64,000 nucleotides of DNA, taken from positions 372,001-436,000 of the forward strand of contig CBDCWE010000003.1 of NCBI GenBank assembly GCA_965223355.1, given 5' to 3'. How positions within the stretch are numbered: the stretch's first letter is position 1; each line of letters opens with the position of its first letter. Of the stretch, positions 8,070-17,422 are shown in pieces. Below the pieces are notes generated by a model that did not search any database, was not told the origin of the DNA, and saw only the letters and a program-made list of their open reading frames with translations. The stretch is from Tectiglobus sp965223355 (GTDB taxonomy: Bacteria; Pseudomonadota; Alphaproteobacteria; Rhizobiales; Hyphomicrobiaceae). A program made the translations under genes and the position numbers.

Positions 8070-9556
8070 CCATCTTGTCCTTTCGTCGGCAGATCGCTTG
8101 CCACCCATTCGTCGCCGTGAAGCTCGGGCGTGTCGTAGGCTTGCAGATGCCGCCAGTGTGCCGCGATATCCTCGCGGTAGAGACGGGCGCTGAGTTCGCG
8201 GGCGAGCCACGCGGCACCATCGGAAACGCCGGGGATATCGCCGCTGACCTTACCGAGGCTCGCAGTCGCGGCGTAGTTGAAACAGTGCACGTGCTCGAGC
8301 CACGGCGATCGGTCGCAGTCTTTGCCGCGAAACGAGAAGTCCTCACCGAGATACGGAAAGCGGCCGAGCGCGGCATTCTCTTCACCGGCGGGCGGAGCGT
8401 AAACGTCCTGCCAGAGCAGGATGTTTTGGGCTGCTGCGCCGAGCTCCGAATGAGCGCGTGGATCGATTGAAAACCCGGTCCCGAGGATCACGTAATCGGC
8501 GGCGAGGGACCTGCCGTCTTGGAACGTGATGTTGAGCGCAGCCCCCGTCACGTCGATGGCCGAGATCGTCAATCCGAAATGAAAATGGCCGTTGGCGTGG
8601 CCGGCGACGCGCTGCATTGATCCGCGCGGCGGCGGCGTTTGCTGCTTGAAGGCGTATTGCAGAAACCGCCAGCGCCACGCATCCGGCAGCTTGGCAAAGC
8701 CATTGACGAAGCCGCCGCTGCCGATGCCCATCAACTTGTTGATGGTCGGCAGATGGGTGCGGCGCACAAGCAGACGCACGTCTTTGGCGCCGGCTTCCAG
8801 GGCCTCGGCGGCGTTCTCGACGGCCGACGCGCCGGCGCCAATGACCGCCACGCGCTGGCCGCGGAGCCGCGCGAAGTCGATCGGGTCCGCCGAATGGGCC
8901 CAGAACTCACGCGGCAGTTGGTCGACGAAGTGAGGGATCGTCGGCCGACCTGAGCCCTCGCGGCCGGTGGCATAGACGAGTTTGCGTGTGAAGATCGAGC
9001 TGTCGCCGGGACCTGCGACGGTCAATCTGAGCACCTCGGCGTCGGGCGCGACGGCCACCAGTTCAACGCCGTTCTCGACCGGAATTTCGAGCACCTTGCG
9101 GTACCAATGCAAATAATCCATCCACATCGTGCGCGGGATCTTATCGAGTTCATCCCACGCCGCATCGCCGAAACTTGCACGGTGCCAGGCCTGGAAGGAT
9201 AACGCGCCAATGCCGAAGGCCGGGCCGGTCAGATGCTTGGGTGAGCGCAGGGTGTCCATGCGCGCATATGTCAGCCACGGACCTTCCAGGCCGGGCGGAC
9301 TGCGGTCGATAATCCGCACGTTGCGAACTCCGGCCATGGCCAGCGCCAACCACACGACCATGCCGCACATGCCGCCGCCGACAATCACGACATCGTGGAC
9401 CGACCGGCCGGCCGCCGCGCGGTTGGGCGTCCAGGTCTTGGGTGGATAGCCGAGGCAGGCAAGATCCAAGCGCAGGCGCGCTTCAAGCGCGGCCAGTCCT
9501 CCGCTCGTTTCCGGCGGCGCTGGTGGTGCTGGTGGTGCCGCCTCAACCATAGCCAT
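8066..9556 (-). CDS. FAD/NAD(P)-binding monooxygenase-like flavoprotein
   Basis: The product of about 496 residues has a low-complexity Ala-Pro N-terminus, an FAD loop VIVGGGMCGM near residues 57-66 and a second Rossmann loop VAVIGAGASAVENAAEAL near the middle. A late ILGTGF motif is typical of Baeyer-Villiger/flavin-containing monooxygenases and related lysine/ornithine N-hydroxylase-like proteins. The ATG at 9556 is used; a TTG four codons upstream is also possible. The gene lies 63 bases after the aminotransferase stop and overlaps the downstream CMD gene. It may oxidise the same amine or keto product handled by the aminotransferase. The flavoprotein class is solid, the reaction is inference. 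Confidence 0.75.
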   Translation of the reverse strand: MAMVEAAPPAPPAPPETSGGLAALEARLRLDLACLGYPPKTWTPNRAAAGRSVHDVVIVGGGMCGMVVWLALAMAGVRNVRIIDRSPPGLEGPWLTYARMDTLRSPKHLTGPAFGIGALSFQAWHRASFGDAAWDELDKIPRTMWMDYLHWYRKVLEIPVENGVELVAVAPDAEVLRLTVAGPGDSSIFTRKLVYATGREGSGRPTIPHFVDQLPREFWAHSADPIDFARLRGQRVAVIGAGASAVENAAEALEAGAKDVRLLVRRTHLPTINKLMGIGSGGFVNGFAKLPDAWRWRFLQYAFKQQTPPPRGSMQRVAGHANGHFHFGLTISAIDVTGAALNITFQDGRSLAADYVILGTGFSIDPRAHSELGAAAQNILLWQDVYAPPAGEENAALGRFPYLGEDFSFRGKDCDRSPWLEHVHCFNYAATASLGKVSGDIPGVSDGAAWLARELSARLYREDIAAHWRHLQAYDTPELHGDEWVASDLPTKGQDG

Positions 9557-9619
9557 CAAAACTGGCAACGTGCCGCCCGGCCCGGGACCGGCACCGGTCG
9601 GCCCGTGTCCGACAGGCTC

Positions 9620-10972
9620 TCACGCCGCAGCCCCGGCAATGGCGGTTTCGACGGCGGCCGCGAGTTTGTCGACCAGTTCACCGATTTGGTCATCCTCGAT
9701 GATAAACGGTGGCGCGATGAGGACATGGTCACCGCGTTTGCCGTCAAGCGTTCCGCCCATCGGATAGCAGATCAGTCCGCCCTCGAACGCCGCGGCCTTG
9801 ACTTTGGCATGGACGCGATGGGCCGGATCGAACGGTGCTTTGGTTTCGCGATCGGCGACCAGTTCGATTGCACGGAACAATCCGCGGCCGCGGATGTCAC
9901 CAACATTGGGGTGCTGGCCGAACCGCTCGTTGAGCGCTGCCTCCAGCTTTTCGCCCTGGCTCATCACCCGCGGGATCAGATTGCGCTGCTTGAAGGCGGT
10001 GAGGACGGCGAGGCTGCCAGCGCACGCCGCCGAGTGGCCGAGATAGGTGTGGCCATGCTGGAAAAAGCCCGAGCCGTCGGCGATCGCGTCGTGGACCTTG
10101 GCGGTGCACAGCATCGCACCGATTGGCTGGTACCCGGCACCAAGGCCTTTGGCGACCGTAACGATGTCCGGCGTCACGCCATCTTGTTCACAGGCAAACA
10201 GCGTTCCCGTCCGCCCCATGCCGCACATCACTTCATCGAGGATCAACAAAATGCCGTATTGATCGCAAATCTCGCGGATCCGCTTGAAATATCCCGGCGC
10301 CGCCGGGACGGCGCCAATTGTGGCCCCGACCACCGGCTCGGCCAGGAACGCCATGACGTTGTCGGGCCCCAGGCGCTGGATTTCCGTTTCCAGTTCGTTG
10401 GCGGCGCGCAGTCCGTAGTCCTCGAGTGTCTCGTCATCGCGCTGTTCGCGATAGGCATAGCACGGCGCAATGTGTGAACTCTGCGTCAGCAACGGTGCAA
10501 ACGGTTCGCGCCGCCACATGTTGCCGCCGGCACTCAATGCCCCCAGCGTGTTGCCATGGTAGCTCTGAAGCCGGGCGATCAAACGGTGGCGGGACGGCGC
10601 GCCAATCTCAATGCAGTACTGCCGCGCCAGTTTGATCGCGGATTCGACCGCTTCGGAACCGCCGGAGATGTAGTAGACCTTGTCGAGGCCGGTCGGCGCC
10701 ATGTCGATCAGCATGTCGGCCAGCCTTTCGGCCGGCTCCGAGGAGAAGAAGCCGGTGTGGGCGTAGGCGAGCTGGTCGATCTGCGCCTTGATCGCCTCCC
10801 TGACGGCGATATCGCTGTGGCCGAGACACGACACCGCCGCACCGCCGGAACCGTCAAGGTAGCGCTTGCCGGCTGCATCGATCAGATAACAACCGTCGCC
10901 AGCAACCGCGATCGGCGGGTGCGCCTTGGCATGGCGATGAAAGATGTGGCTGGATGTCTGCGCGTTGGTCAT
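9620..10972 (-). CDS. Class III (omega-type) PLP-dependent aminotransferase
   Basis: The start at 10972 (MTNAQTSSHIFHRH) fits the family N-terminus; the frame continues upstream without homology. The 450-residue enzyme shows the PLP-phosphate loop YISGGSEAVE (about 101-110), Y138-H139 (SYHGNT), D246 (LILDEVMCG) and the Schiff-base lysine K275 (TVAKGLGAGYQP). Class III enzymes of this shape use omega-amino acids, beta-alanine, amines or taurine-like compounds with pyruvate or 2-oxoglutarate. It opens a four-gene minus-strand operon with a flavoprotein and two CMD proteins, and it diverges from the DmdA-like gene. The 233-base gap between them should hold both promoters. The amine donor is unknown. 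Confidence 0.88.
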   Translation of the reverse strand: MTNAQTSSHIFHRHAKAHPPIAVAGDGCYLIDAAGKRYLDGSGGAAVSCLGHSDIAVREAIKAQIDQLAYAHTGFFSSEPAERLADMLIDMAPTGLDKVYYISGGSEAVESAIKLARQYCIEIGAPSRHRLIARLQSYHGNTLGALSAGGNMWRREPFAPLLTQSSHIAPCYAYREQRDDETLEDYGLRAANELETEIQRLGPDNVMAFLAEPVVGATIGAVPAAPGYFKRIREICDQYGILLILDEVMCGMGRTGTLFACEQDGVTPDIVTVAKGLGAGYQPIGAMLCTAKVHDAIADGSGFFQHGHTYLGHSAACAGSLAVLTAFKQRNLIPRVMSQGEKLEAALNERFGQHPNVGDIRGRGLFRAIELVADRETKAPFDPAHRVHAKVKAAAFEGGLICYPMGGTLDGKRGDHVLIAPPFIIEDDQIGELVDKLAAAVETAIAGAAA

Positions 10973-11205
10973 GGTGTTGGCGCCTCGATGGCCGGTTCGA
11001 GTGAGAGTGGTGGTGCCAAGTGTCAGACGGCGCCGGGCGCCATGCAAGGGCAAATTTGCCAGGGCGGCGTGATGTCCGGGCGCAATTCGGTCGCTCGTGG
11101 AACAATTTTGTCGGTTGCAGGCGTGCCGTCGCCGGAATTGTGCTGGCAAACGAAAGCCGGATGGGCAAGACCCGCGATCACCACCCTGTTCAAGGTCGGA
11201 TCACC

Positions 11206-12366
11206 ATGCGCGAAGACACCCCGGCAGCCGCTGCTGTCAAATCGCCGGACAACGCGCCGCGGCTGGCGCTGACCCGGCGGGTGCGCGCGACACCGTTCAC
11301 GGAGCGCGTCAACGCTGCTGGCGTCAAGGCCTACACGGTTTATAATCATATGTTGCTGCCGGCCGTGTTCCGATCGCTGGAGCAGGACTACTGGCATTTG
11401 CGCGAACATGTGCAGCTGTGGGACGTCAGCTGCGAGCGCCAGGTCGAAATTTCAGGTCCCGATGCCGGCCGGCTGGTGCAGTTGATGTCGGCCAGAGACG
11501 TGACCAGCAAATTCGACATTGGCCAGTGCAAATACGCACCGTTGGTCGACGTTGACGGCGGCATCATCAACGACCCGATCATCATCCGGGTGGCGGACCG
11601 CAAATTCTGGTTGTCCACTGCCGATGCCGACGTGCTGTTGTGGGCGAAGGGACTGGCCTGCGGCTTCGGCCTCGACGTCGAGATCTGCGAACCGGACATC
11701 TTCCCGCTCGCCGTGCAGGGACCCAAGGCCGAGGATCTTATGGCCGGGGTGTTCGGCGAGGCGGTTCGCAACATCCGCTTCTTTCGCTGTGCCTACCTGT
11801 CCTTCAAAGGTCGGGAGATGTTGGTGGCGCGATCCGGCTGGTCGAAGCAGGGCGGATTTGAGATCTATCTCAACGCACCCGAACTTGGCGAACAGCTTTG
11901 GGATGCGCTGTGGGCGTGCGGCCAGGCCTACAACGTCGATGCCGGTTGTCCCAATCTGATCGAGCGGATCGAAGCCGGACTGTTGTCATACGGCGCCGAT
12001 ATGACGCGTGATCATACCCCGCTGGAATGCGGTCTCGAAAAGTTTTGCGCGCTCGACGGCGACATCGACTTTCTCGGCAAGAAAGCGCTTCTTGCGCAAC
12101 GTCGCTCCGGCATCACGCGCAAGATATTCGGCCTCCTCATCGATGGCCCGCCACTGCCCGCCAGCAATCGGCCATGGCAGGTTTTTGCCAATCAAGATTT
12201 GATTGGTGAAGTGACCAGTTCGGCGTTCTCGCCACGCGTGCAAAAGAACCTCTGCTTTGCAATGCTGAAATCAGATGCGAGCGAAAGTGCAAGCGGTGTT
12301 GACGTCGATTGCCACGTTGGCGCGCGCCAACCGGCCACGGTGTGCACCTTGCCATTTGCGATCTAA
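11206..12366 (+). CDS. GcvT-family protein resembling dimethylsulfoniopropionate (DMSP) demethylase DmdA
   Basis: I chose the ATG at 11206, giving 386 residues, close to the roughly 370 of DmdA; in-frame starts at 11161 and upstream add non-homologous sequence. Stretches that recall DmdA are TRRVRATPFTERVNAAGVKA, YTVYNHMLL, WDVSCERQVEISGPDA, LLWAKGLACGFGLDV, PLAVQGPKAEDLM, VRNIRFFR, ARSGWSKQGGFEIYL and GCPNLIERIEAGLLSYG. DmdA moves a methyl group from DMSP to tetrahydrofolate, leaving methylmercaptopropionate. The rest of that pathway (DmdB, DmdC, DmdD) is not in the window. It could be true DmdA or one of the DmdA-like proteins acting on another methylated osmolyte. The GcvT-family assignment is firm. 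The gene diverges from the aminotransferase operon. Confidence 0.7.
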   Translation: MREDTPAAAAVKSPDNAPRLALTRRVRATPFTERVNAAGVKAYTVYNHMLLPAVFRSLEQDYWHLREHVQLWDVSCERQVEISGPDAGRLVQLMSARDVTSKFDIGQCKYAPLVDVDGGIINDPIIIRVADRKFWLSTADADVLLWAKGLACGFGLDVEICEPDIFPLAVQGPKAEDLMAGVFGEAVRNIRFFRCAYLSFKGREMLVARSGWSKQGGFEIYLNAPELGEQLWDALWACGQAYNVDAGCPNLIERIEAGLLSYGADMTRDHTPLECGLEKFCALDGDIDFLGKKALLAQRRSGITRKIFGLLIDGPPLPASNRPWQVFANQDLIGEVTSSAFSPRVQKNLCFAMLKSDASESASGVDVDCHVGARQPATVCTLPFAI

Positions 12367-12410
12367 TCGGGGGCGATGACCGGCGCACATTTCGCCATTG
12401 TCGGCCGGGC

Positions 12411-12492
12411 TAGATCATCGTGCTTTAGAGGCGAGCAACTTTCTGCCTTTATTCGGGATCGTTCCGATTCCGAATAAAGGCAGGTTGCTCTA
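12411..12492. repeat. Repeat A, short form (one hairpin)
   Basis: This 82-bp copy has the GAGCAAC...GTTGCTC hairpin with the TTTATTCGG/CCGAATAAA core, and the TAGATCATCGTGCTTTA end. It lacks the second, GGAACCGC-containing hairpin found in the full copies at 19241, 20657, 27089 and 35889. It lies 45 bases after the stop of the DmdA-like gene. Confidence 0.85.
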
Positions 12493-12498
12493 AGGCCG

Positions 12499-12517
12499 TG
12501 TGAAGAAAGGCTTCACA
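12499..12517. other. Short inverted repeat TGTGAAG-N5-CTTCACA
   Basis: Seven-base perfect arms separated by five bases lie just after repeat A and about 115 bases before the ABC transporter operon. It could be an operator for that operon or a weak hairpin. Confidence 0.3.
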
Positions 12518-12632
12518 ACCCGGCAAACCGATTTTTGCTGCCACAAAGTCACGTCTGACGGTTGGCGGCTGGCCGTCGGCGCAGTATTGTCCGTCTCATA
12601 ACAATAGAAGTGTCTGTCATCGGGAAATGCGA

Positions 12633-14516
12633 ATGGCCGATTTGTTGCGTGTGGAGGACCTGCGAGTTGCGTTTTCCCTACATGGCCATCCGCTGGAAGT
12701 CATCAAAGGCGCCAGCTTTCGCATCAAGCCGGGCTCGGTTGTGGCCCTGGTGGGCGAATCCGGCTCCGGCAAGTCGGTCATCTCACAGGCCATTTTGGGT
12801 ATCCTGCCGACGCTTGCCTCGATAACCGGCGGGCGCATCACGTTCAGCGACCCAACACTGGGACGCACCATCGACATCGCCAAACTGGACCGCAACAGTG
12901 CCGACATGCGTGCGCTGCGCGGCGATCGCATGTCGATGATTTTCCAAGAGCCGATGAATTCGCTGTCGCCGCTCTACACGATCGGCAATCAGGTTCAGGA
13001 AGCGCTCGATATCCATGTGCGGCGCAGCGCGTCGGAAGCCCGCGAACACACCGAACACATGCTGAAACTGGTCGGCTTTCCGGATCCGCAACGCGCCTAC
13101 AACATGTACCCCTTCGAACTTTCGGGCGGACTTCGCCAGCGCGCGATGATCGCCATGGCGTTGATCTGCAAGCCGGCGCTGCTGATTGCCGACGAGCCGA
13201 CAACGGCACTGGATGTCACGATCCAGGCTCAGATCCTCAATCTGCTGCGTGAGCTTCAGGCCGAACTCGGCATGGCGATCCTAATGATCACGCACGATCT
13301 CGGTGTGGTCGCAAACATGGCCGATGAAGTGGTCGTGATCTATCACGGCGAGATCATGGAGGCCGGTCCGGTCGAGCGGATCTACCGCAGTCCGCAGCAT
13401 GCCTATCTCAAGGCGCTCATGCGGGCCGTCCCGCATTTCGACATGAAACCTGGTGAACGGCTGGCGTCACTGCGCGATGATCCGGTCGCCAGTACCGCGG
13501 CCGTGGCCGAGCGGAAAATCGAAATCGACACGCGTTCGCCACCATTGCTGTCGATCGAGAATGTTTCCAAGTCGTTCGCTGCAAAGAAGCAACGAGGCTG
13601 GTTCGCCGGCGGCGACAGCGAGATGGTCAAGGCGGTTGACGGTGTCAGTCTGGAGGTTCGACGCGGCGAAAGCCTCGGCCTGGTCGGCGAGAGCGGGTGC
13701 GGCAAGACGACATTGTCCAAGATTGTCATGCGGGCTTTGAGGCCGGATCAGGGCAAGCTGATTTATGACAACGGCGAGGATCGTTACGATCTTCTCGATC
13801 TTTCCAAGCGTGATTTGCAGGCCTTTCGGACCCGTATCCAGATGGTGTTCCAGGATCCGGTGAATTCATTGTCGCCGCGTATGACCGTACTCAATATTCT
13901 CCGTGAGCCAATGGAAATTCACGGGCTGGGCACGCGCGCCGAGCAGACCGAACGCGCCGTCCAACTAATGCAGGCGGTGGGCCTTGATCCGCGCTTCCTC
14001 AACCGTTATCCGCACAGCTTTTCCGGAGGCCAGAGACAACGGATCGGCATTGCCCGCGCGCTGGCGCTGAAGCCGGATATGCTGATTTGCGATGAGCCGG
14101 TCTCGGCGCTCGATGTCTCGGTGCAGGCACAAATCCTCAATTTGCTTTGGGATCTGCGCCGCGATCTGGGTCTCACATATGTCTTTATTTCCCACAATCT
14201 GGCGGTGGTCGACTATATCGCCGACCGCATCGCGGTGATGGCCCGCGGGCGCATTGTCGAACTGGCGCCGCGCGAGACGCTCTTTCGAGATCCGGTCCAC
14301 CCCTACACGCGCGCGCTGTTGAAGGCGGTCCCCTATCCAGATCTCGATCGACCGCTCGACTTCAAGACCCTGCGGCTGGGCGATGCCTCGGACCCGCAGA
14401 ACTGGGGCCCGAGGTTCCGCCACAGTTCTGCAGCACCGCTGACGTTGGTGGCACTTGGAGATGATCATTTCGTGCTCGCCAACGAAGCAACCCATGCGAA
14501 GGAGTTGACGCCATGA
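12633..14516 (+). CDS. Oligopeptide/dipeptide ABC transporter, fused double ATP-binding protein
   Basis: Two complete ABC ATPase domains are joined in one chain of about 627 residues, as in YejF-type proteins. Domain 1 has Walker A GESGSGKS, signature LSGGLRQR and Walker B LLIADEPTTALD. Domain 2 has GESGCGKTT, FSGGQRQR and LICDEPVSALD. Oligopeptide-transporter C-terminal tails follow each domain. I prefer the ATG at 12633, which has a GGGA ribosome site seven bases upstream; another ATG lies at 12627. It powers uptake through the two permeases encoded downstream. The stop overlaps the binding-protein gene start (ATGA). The C-terminal 70 residues beyond the usual tail are unassigned. The second importer at 51605-57410 has two separate ATPase genes instead. 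Confidence 0.92.
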   Translation: MADLLRVEDLRVAFSLHGHPLEVIKGASFRIKPGSVVALVGESGSGKSVISQAILGILPTLASITGGRITFSDPTLGRTIDIAKLDRNSADMRALRGDRMSMIFQEPMNSLSPLYTIGNQVQEALDIHVRRSASEAREHTEHMLKLVGFPDPQRAYNMYPFELSGGLRQRAMIAMALICKPALLIADEPTTALDVTIQAQILNLLRELQAELGMAILMITHDLGVVANMADEVVVIYHGEIMEAGPVERIYRSPQHAYLKALMRAVPHFDMKPGERLASLRDDPVASTAAVAERKIEIDTRSPPLLSIENVSKSFAAKKQRGWFAGGDSEMVKAVDGVSLEVRRGESLGLVGESGCGKTTLSKIVMRALRPDQGKLIYDNGEDRYDLLDLSKRDLQAFRTRIQMVFQDPVNSLSPRMTVLNILREPMEIHGLGTRAEQTERAVQLMQAVGLDPRFLNRYPHSFSGGQRQRIGIARALALKPDMLICDEPVSALDVSVQAQILNLLWDLRRDLGLTYVFISHNLAVVDYIADRIAVMARGRIVELAPRETLFRDPVHPYTRALLKAVPYPDLDRPLDFKTLRLGDASDPQNWGPRFRHSSAAPLTLVALGDDHFVLANEATHAKELTP

Positions 14517-16408
14517 TGTTGCGGGCGGGTCGCGCTCTGTTGGCCTCGGCCTTGCTGGCCATCTGTGTGTTTGGCTCAGGCTCGCCCGGCACTGCCGGTG
14601 ATTACAAGGAAACGCCGCTGTTACGATCGCTCGTTGCCGTCGGACAACTGCCGCCGGTGACCGAGCGCATTCCGCAACTGCCGAAGGTGATAGACTTACC
14701 GAGCCAGGGTCGAGAAATCGGCCGACACGGGGGCCGCATCCGGATGCTGATGGGCCGCAACAAGGACGTTCGCATGGCCGTCTACTACGGCTATGCGCGA
14801 CTGGTGGCCTACAATCACGAGCTGAAACTCGAGGCCGATATCCTGCGCAGCTTCGATGTGCGGGATGGCCGCGAATTCACGCTCTATATCCGCCCGGGGC
14901 ACAAATGGTCGGACGGCCATCCGTTTACCGCCGAAGATTTCCGGTTCTACTGGGACGATATCGCCAGCAACAACGAGATCAGCCGCAACGGCCCGCACCG
15001 CCATCTGCTGGTCGAGGACAAGCCGCCGAAGTTCGAAGTGCTGGATGAATTGACGGTGCGCTATACGTGGCACGCCCCGAACCCCTATTTCCTGCCGGCA
15101 CTGGCCGGCACCCGGGCGCTCTACATTTTTGCACCGGCACACTACTTAAAAAAGTTTCATGCCAAGTATTCCGAGAAGACGCTTAACAACAAGTGGGCCA
15201 AGACGTTCCGCAAGCGTGCGCGCCTGTACCAGCCCGCCGATCCCTACATGCCGACGCTCGAAGCCTGGCAGCTGCAAACCAAACCGCCGTCATCGCTTTA
15301 CGTCTTTGCGCGCAACCCCTACTTCCATCGCGTCGATACCGCCGGCCAGCAGCTTCCCTATGCAGATTCGATCACCATATCTGTCGGCTCGGCGGCGCTG
15401 ATCCCGGCCAAGACCGGCAGCGGTGACAGCGATCTGCAAGGTCGCTACATTCGCTTTGACGATTATACCTTCTTGAAGGCAGCTGAAAAAAATAACAGTA
15501 CGAGCGTCAAACTTTGGAAGTACACGGTCGGCTCGGCGCTCGCGATTTTCCCGAACCTCAATACCAAGGACGCGGCCTGGCGCACGGCCTTCCGCGACGT
15601 GCGGGTGCGCCGCGCGCTATCAATGGCGATCGACCGACATGAGATCAACCAGGCCATATTCTACGGCCTTGCCAAGGAAAGCCAGAACACGGTTGTGCAG
15701 GAAAGCCCGCTCTATCGCGCCGAATACTCCAGGGCTTACGCCGAGTTCGATCTCGAAGAGGCCAACCGTCTGCTCGATCAAACAGTCCTTGCAAAGCGCG
15801 GTTCGGACGGCGTGCGCCTGTTGCCCGATGGCCGGCCGGCGGAGATGATTCTCGAGACCACGGGCGAAAGCACGATGCAGACGGATGTGCTATCGCTGAT
15901 CCGCGACAACTGGCGCAAAATCGGCATTGTCATGTATCCGCGCCCGACCCATCGCGATCTGTTCCGCAACCGGGTTTATGCAGGCGACACGGTGATCTCG
16001 GTCTGGCCGGGATACAACGATGGCCTGCCGACGCCGGACAGCAGCCCGATCGACTTTGTGCCGACCTCCAAGCAGCACTACCAGTGGCCGCAATGGGGCG
16101 ACTACTACTGGACCAAGGGCAAGGCCGGAACCGCGCCGGATCTGCCTGCGGCAAGAGAACTGGTCGAGCTGCTCGGAAAATGGGAACGCTCGTCGAGCAC
16201 GCACGAGCGCGGCCAGATCTGGCACCGGATCCTCAGGATCCACGCCGAGCAGGTGTTTTCCATCGGTACGGTCAACGGTGCCATGCAGCCGATCGCGCAC
16301 TCACCAATGCTGCGCAACGTTCCGAAAGTCGGGATCTGGAGCTACACACCGTCCGCGTACTTCGGGATCTATATGCCGGACACGTTCTGGTTTGCAGATG
16401 AGCGGTAA
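14513..16408 (+). CDS. ABC transporter periplasmic solute-binding protein, family 5, long form
   Basis: The 631-residue protein starts with a signal-peptide-like segment (residues 1-28; charged MMLRAGR, then a hydrophobic stretch ending near PGTAG). The mature part has the family 5 features FTLYIRPGHKWSDGHPFTAEDF and VRRALSMAIDRHEINQ. It is about 100 residues longer than classical DppA/OppA proteins, like the long binding proteins linked to some sugar- and peptide-type importers. It would deliver its ligand to the permeases encoded at 16424 and 17419. The start overlaps the fused ATPase gene stop. Ligand identity cannot be inferred from sequence; peptides, oligosaccharides or opine-like compounds are all possible. 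Confidence 0.9.
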   Translation: MMLRAGRALLASALLAICVFGSGSPGTAGDYKETPLLRSLVAVGQLPPVTERIPQLPKVIDLPSQGREIGRHGGRIRMLMGRNKDVRMAVYYGYARLVAYNHELKLEADILRSFDVRDGREFTLYIRPGHKWSDGHPFTAEDFRFYWDDIASNNEISRNGPHRHLLVEDKPPKFEVLDELTVRYTWHAPNPYFLPALAGTRALYIFAPAHYLKKFHAKYSEKTLNNKWAKTFRKRARLYQPADPYMPTLEAWQLQTKPPSSLYVFARNPYFHRVDTAGQQLPYADSITISVGSAALIPAKTGSGDSDLQGRYIRFDDYTFLKAAEKNNSTSVKLWKYTVGSALAIFPNLNTKDAAWRTAFRDVRVRRALSMAIDRHEINQAIFYGLAKESQNTVVQESPLYRAEYSRAYAEFDLEEANRLLDQTVLAKRGSDGVRLLPDGRPAEMILETTGESTMQTDVLSLIRDNWRKIGIVMYPRPTHRDLFRNRVYAGDTVISVWPGYNDGLPTPDSSPIDFVPTSKQHYQWPQWGDYYWTKGKAGTAPDLPAARELVELLGKWERSSSTHERGQIWHRILRIHAEQVFSIGTVNGAMQPIAHSPMLRNVPKVGIWSYTPSAYFGIYMPDTFWFADER

Positions 16409-16423
16409 GGGGCGCGGTCCGTC

Positions 16424-17422
16424 ATGATCCTGTATATCGTGCGACGCGTCCTGTTGATGATCCCGACGCTGTTGATCATCAGCGCGTTGGTGTTCACGCT
16501 GATCGAGCTGCCGCCGGGCGACTATTTCGAAAGCTACATGGCCGAACTACAGGCGCAGGGCGAAAACGTCGACCAGAAGCAAATCGACGAACTCAAGAAG
16601 GAGTATGGCTTCGACAAGCATCCGGTTGAGCGCTACTTCGTCTGGGTTTCAGGCCTCGTGCAGGGCGACCTCGGCTATTCCTTCGAGTACGAGCAACCCG
16701 TCAACAAAGTCGTCGGCGACCGCTTGTTCCTGACCATGCTGGTTGCCTTCGTGACGATTATCGTGACCTGGCTCATCGCGTTTCCGATCGGTATCTATTC
16801 GGCAACCCACCAATACAGTTGGGGCGATTACGGCCTGACGTTCCTCGGTCTGCTCGGCATCGCGACGCCGAACTTTTTGCTGGCGCTGTTGTTGATGTAT
16901 CTCGCCAATGTCTACTTCGGTACGTCGATTGGCGGCCTGATGGACGAGAATTTCGTCAACCAGGCGATGAGTTGGGCGAAGTTCGTATCAATCCTCGAAC
17001 ACCTTTGGATCCCGGTGCTGGTCATCGCCACGGCGGGAACGGCCGGCATGATCCGGACGTTGCGCGCCAACCTGCTCGATGAACTGCAAAAGCAGTATGT
17101 GACGACCGCTCGGGCGAAGGGTCTCGCGCCGTTCCGGGCCTTGGTCAAATATCCGCTCAGGATGTCGCTCAATTTTTTCATCTCGGACATCGGCAAGATC
17201 CTGCCGCAGATCGTTTCCGGGGCCGAGATCGTTGCGATCGTTTTGTCGCTCGAGACGACCGGACCACTACTGATCCGCGCGCTGCAAAGCCAGGACATGT
17301 ACCTCGCCGGGTCGTTTTTGATGTTCCTTGCGTTTTTGACCGTCATCGGCGTGCTGATCTCGGACATCCTGCTGGCCGTGCTCGATCCCAGGATCCGTCT
17401 GAGCGGGGGAGAGACGAAATGA
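16424..17422 (+). CDS. ABC transporter permease, DppB/OppB type
   Basis: The 332-residue membrane protein starts with the typical YIVRRVLLMIPTLLIISALV segment, followed by the PPGDYFE periplasmic turn and about five more transmembrane helices (near 105-130, 140-165, 200-220, 255-280 and 300-322). The ATPase-docking EAA loop reads LLDELQKQYVTTARAKGL. It forms the channel with the DppC-type partner, whose start overlaps this gene's stop by four bases. The periplasmic loop around residues 35-80 is longer than in DppB (AELQAQGENVDQKQ), which fits the long binding protein. Confidence 0.92.
   Translation: MILYIVRRVLLMIPTLLIISALVFTLIELPPGDYFESYMAELQAQGENVDQKQIDELKKEYGFDKHPVERYFVWVSGLVQGDLGYSFEYEQPVNKVVGDRLFLTMLVAFVTIIVTWLIAFPIGIYSATHQYSWGDYGLTFLGLLGIATPNFLLALLLMYLANVYFGTSIGGLMDENFVNQAMSWAKFVSILEHLWIPVLVIATAGTAGMIRTLRANLLDELQKQYVTTARAKGLAPFRALVKYPLRMSLNFFISDIGKILPQIVSGAEIVAIVLSLETTGPLLIRALQSQDMYLAGSFLMFLAFLTVIGVLISDILLAVLDPRIRLSGGETK

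Noticed and set aside
9395..10477. 360-codon plus-strand frame opposite the aminotransferase
   Set aside because: It overlaps two strongly supported minus-strand genes and shows no domain.
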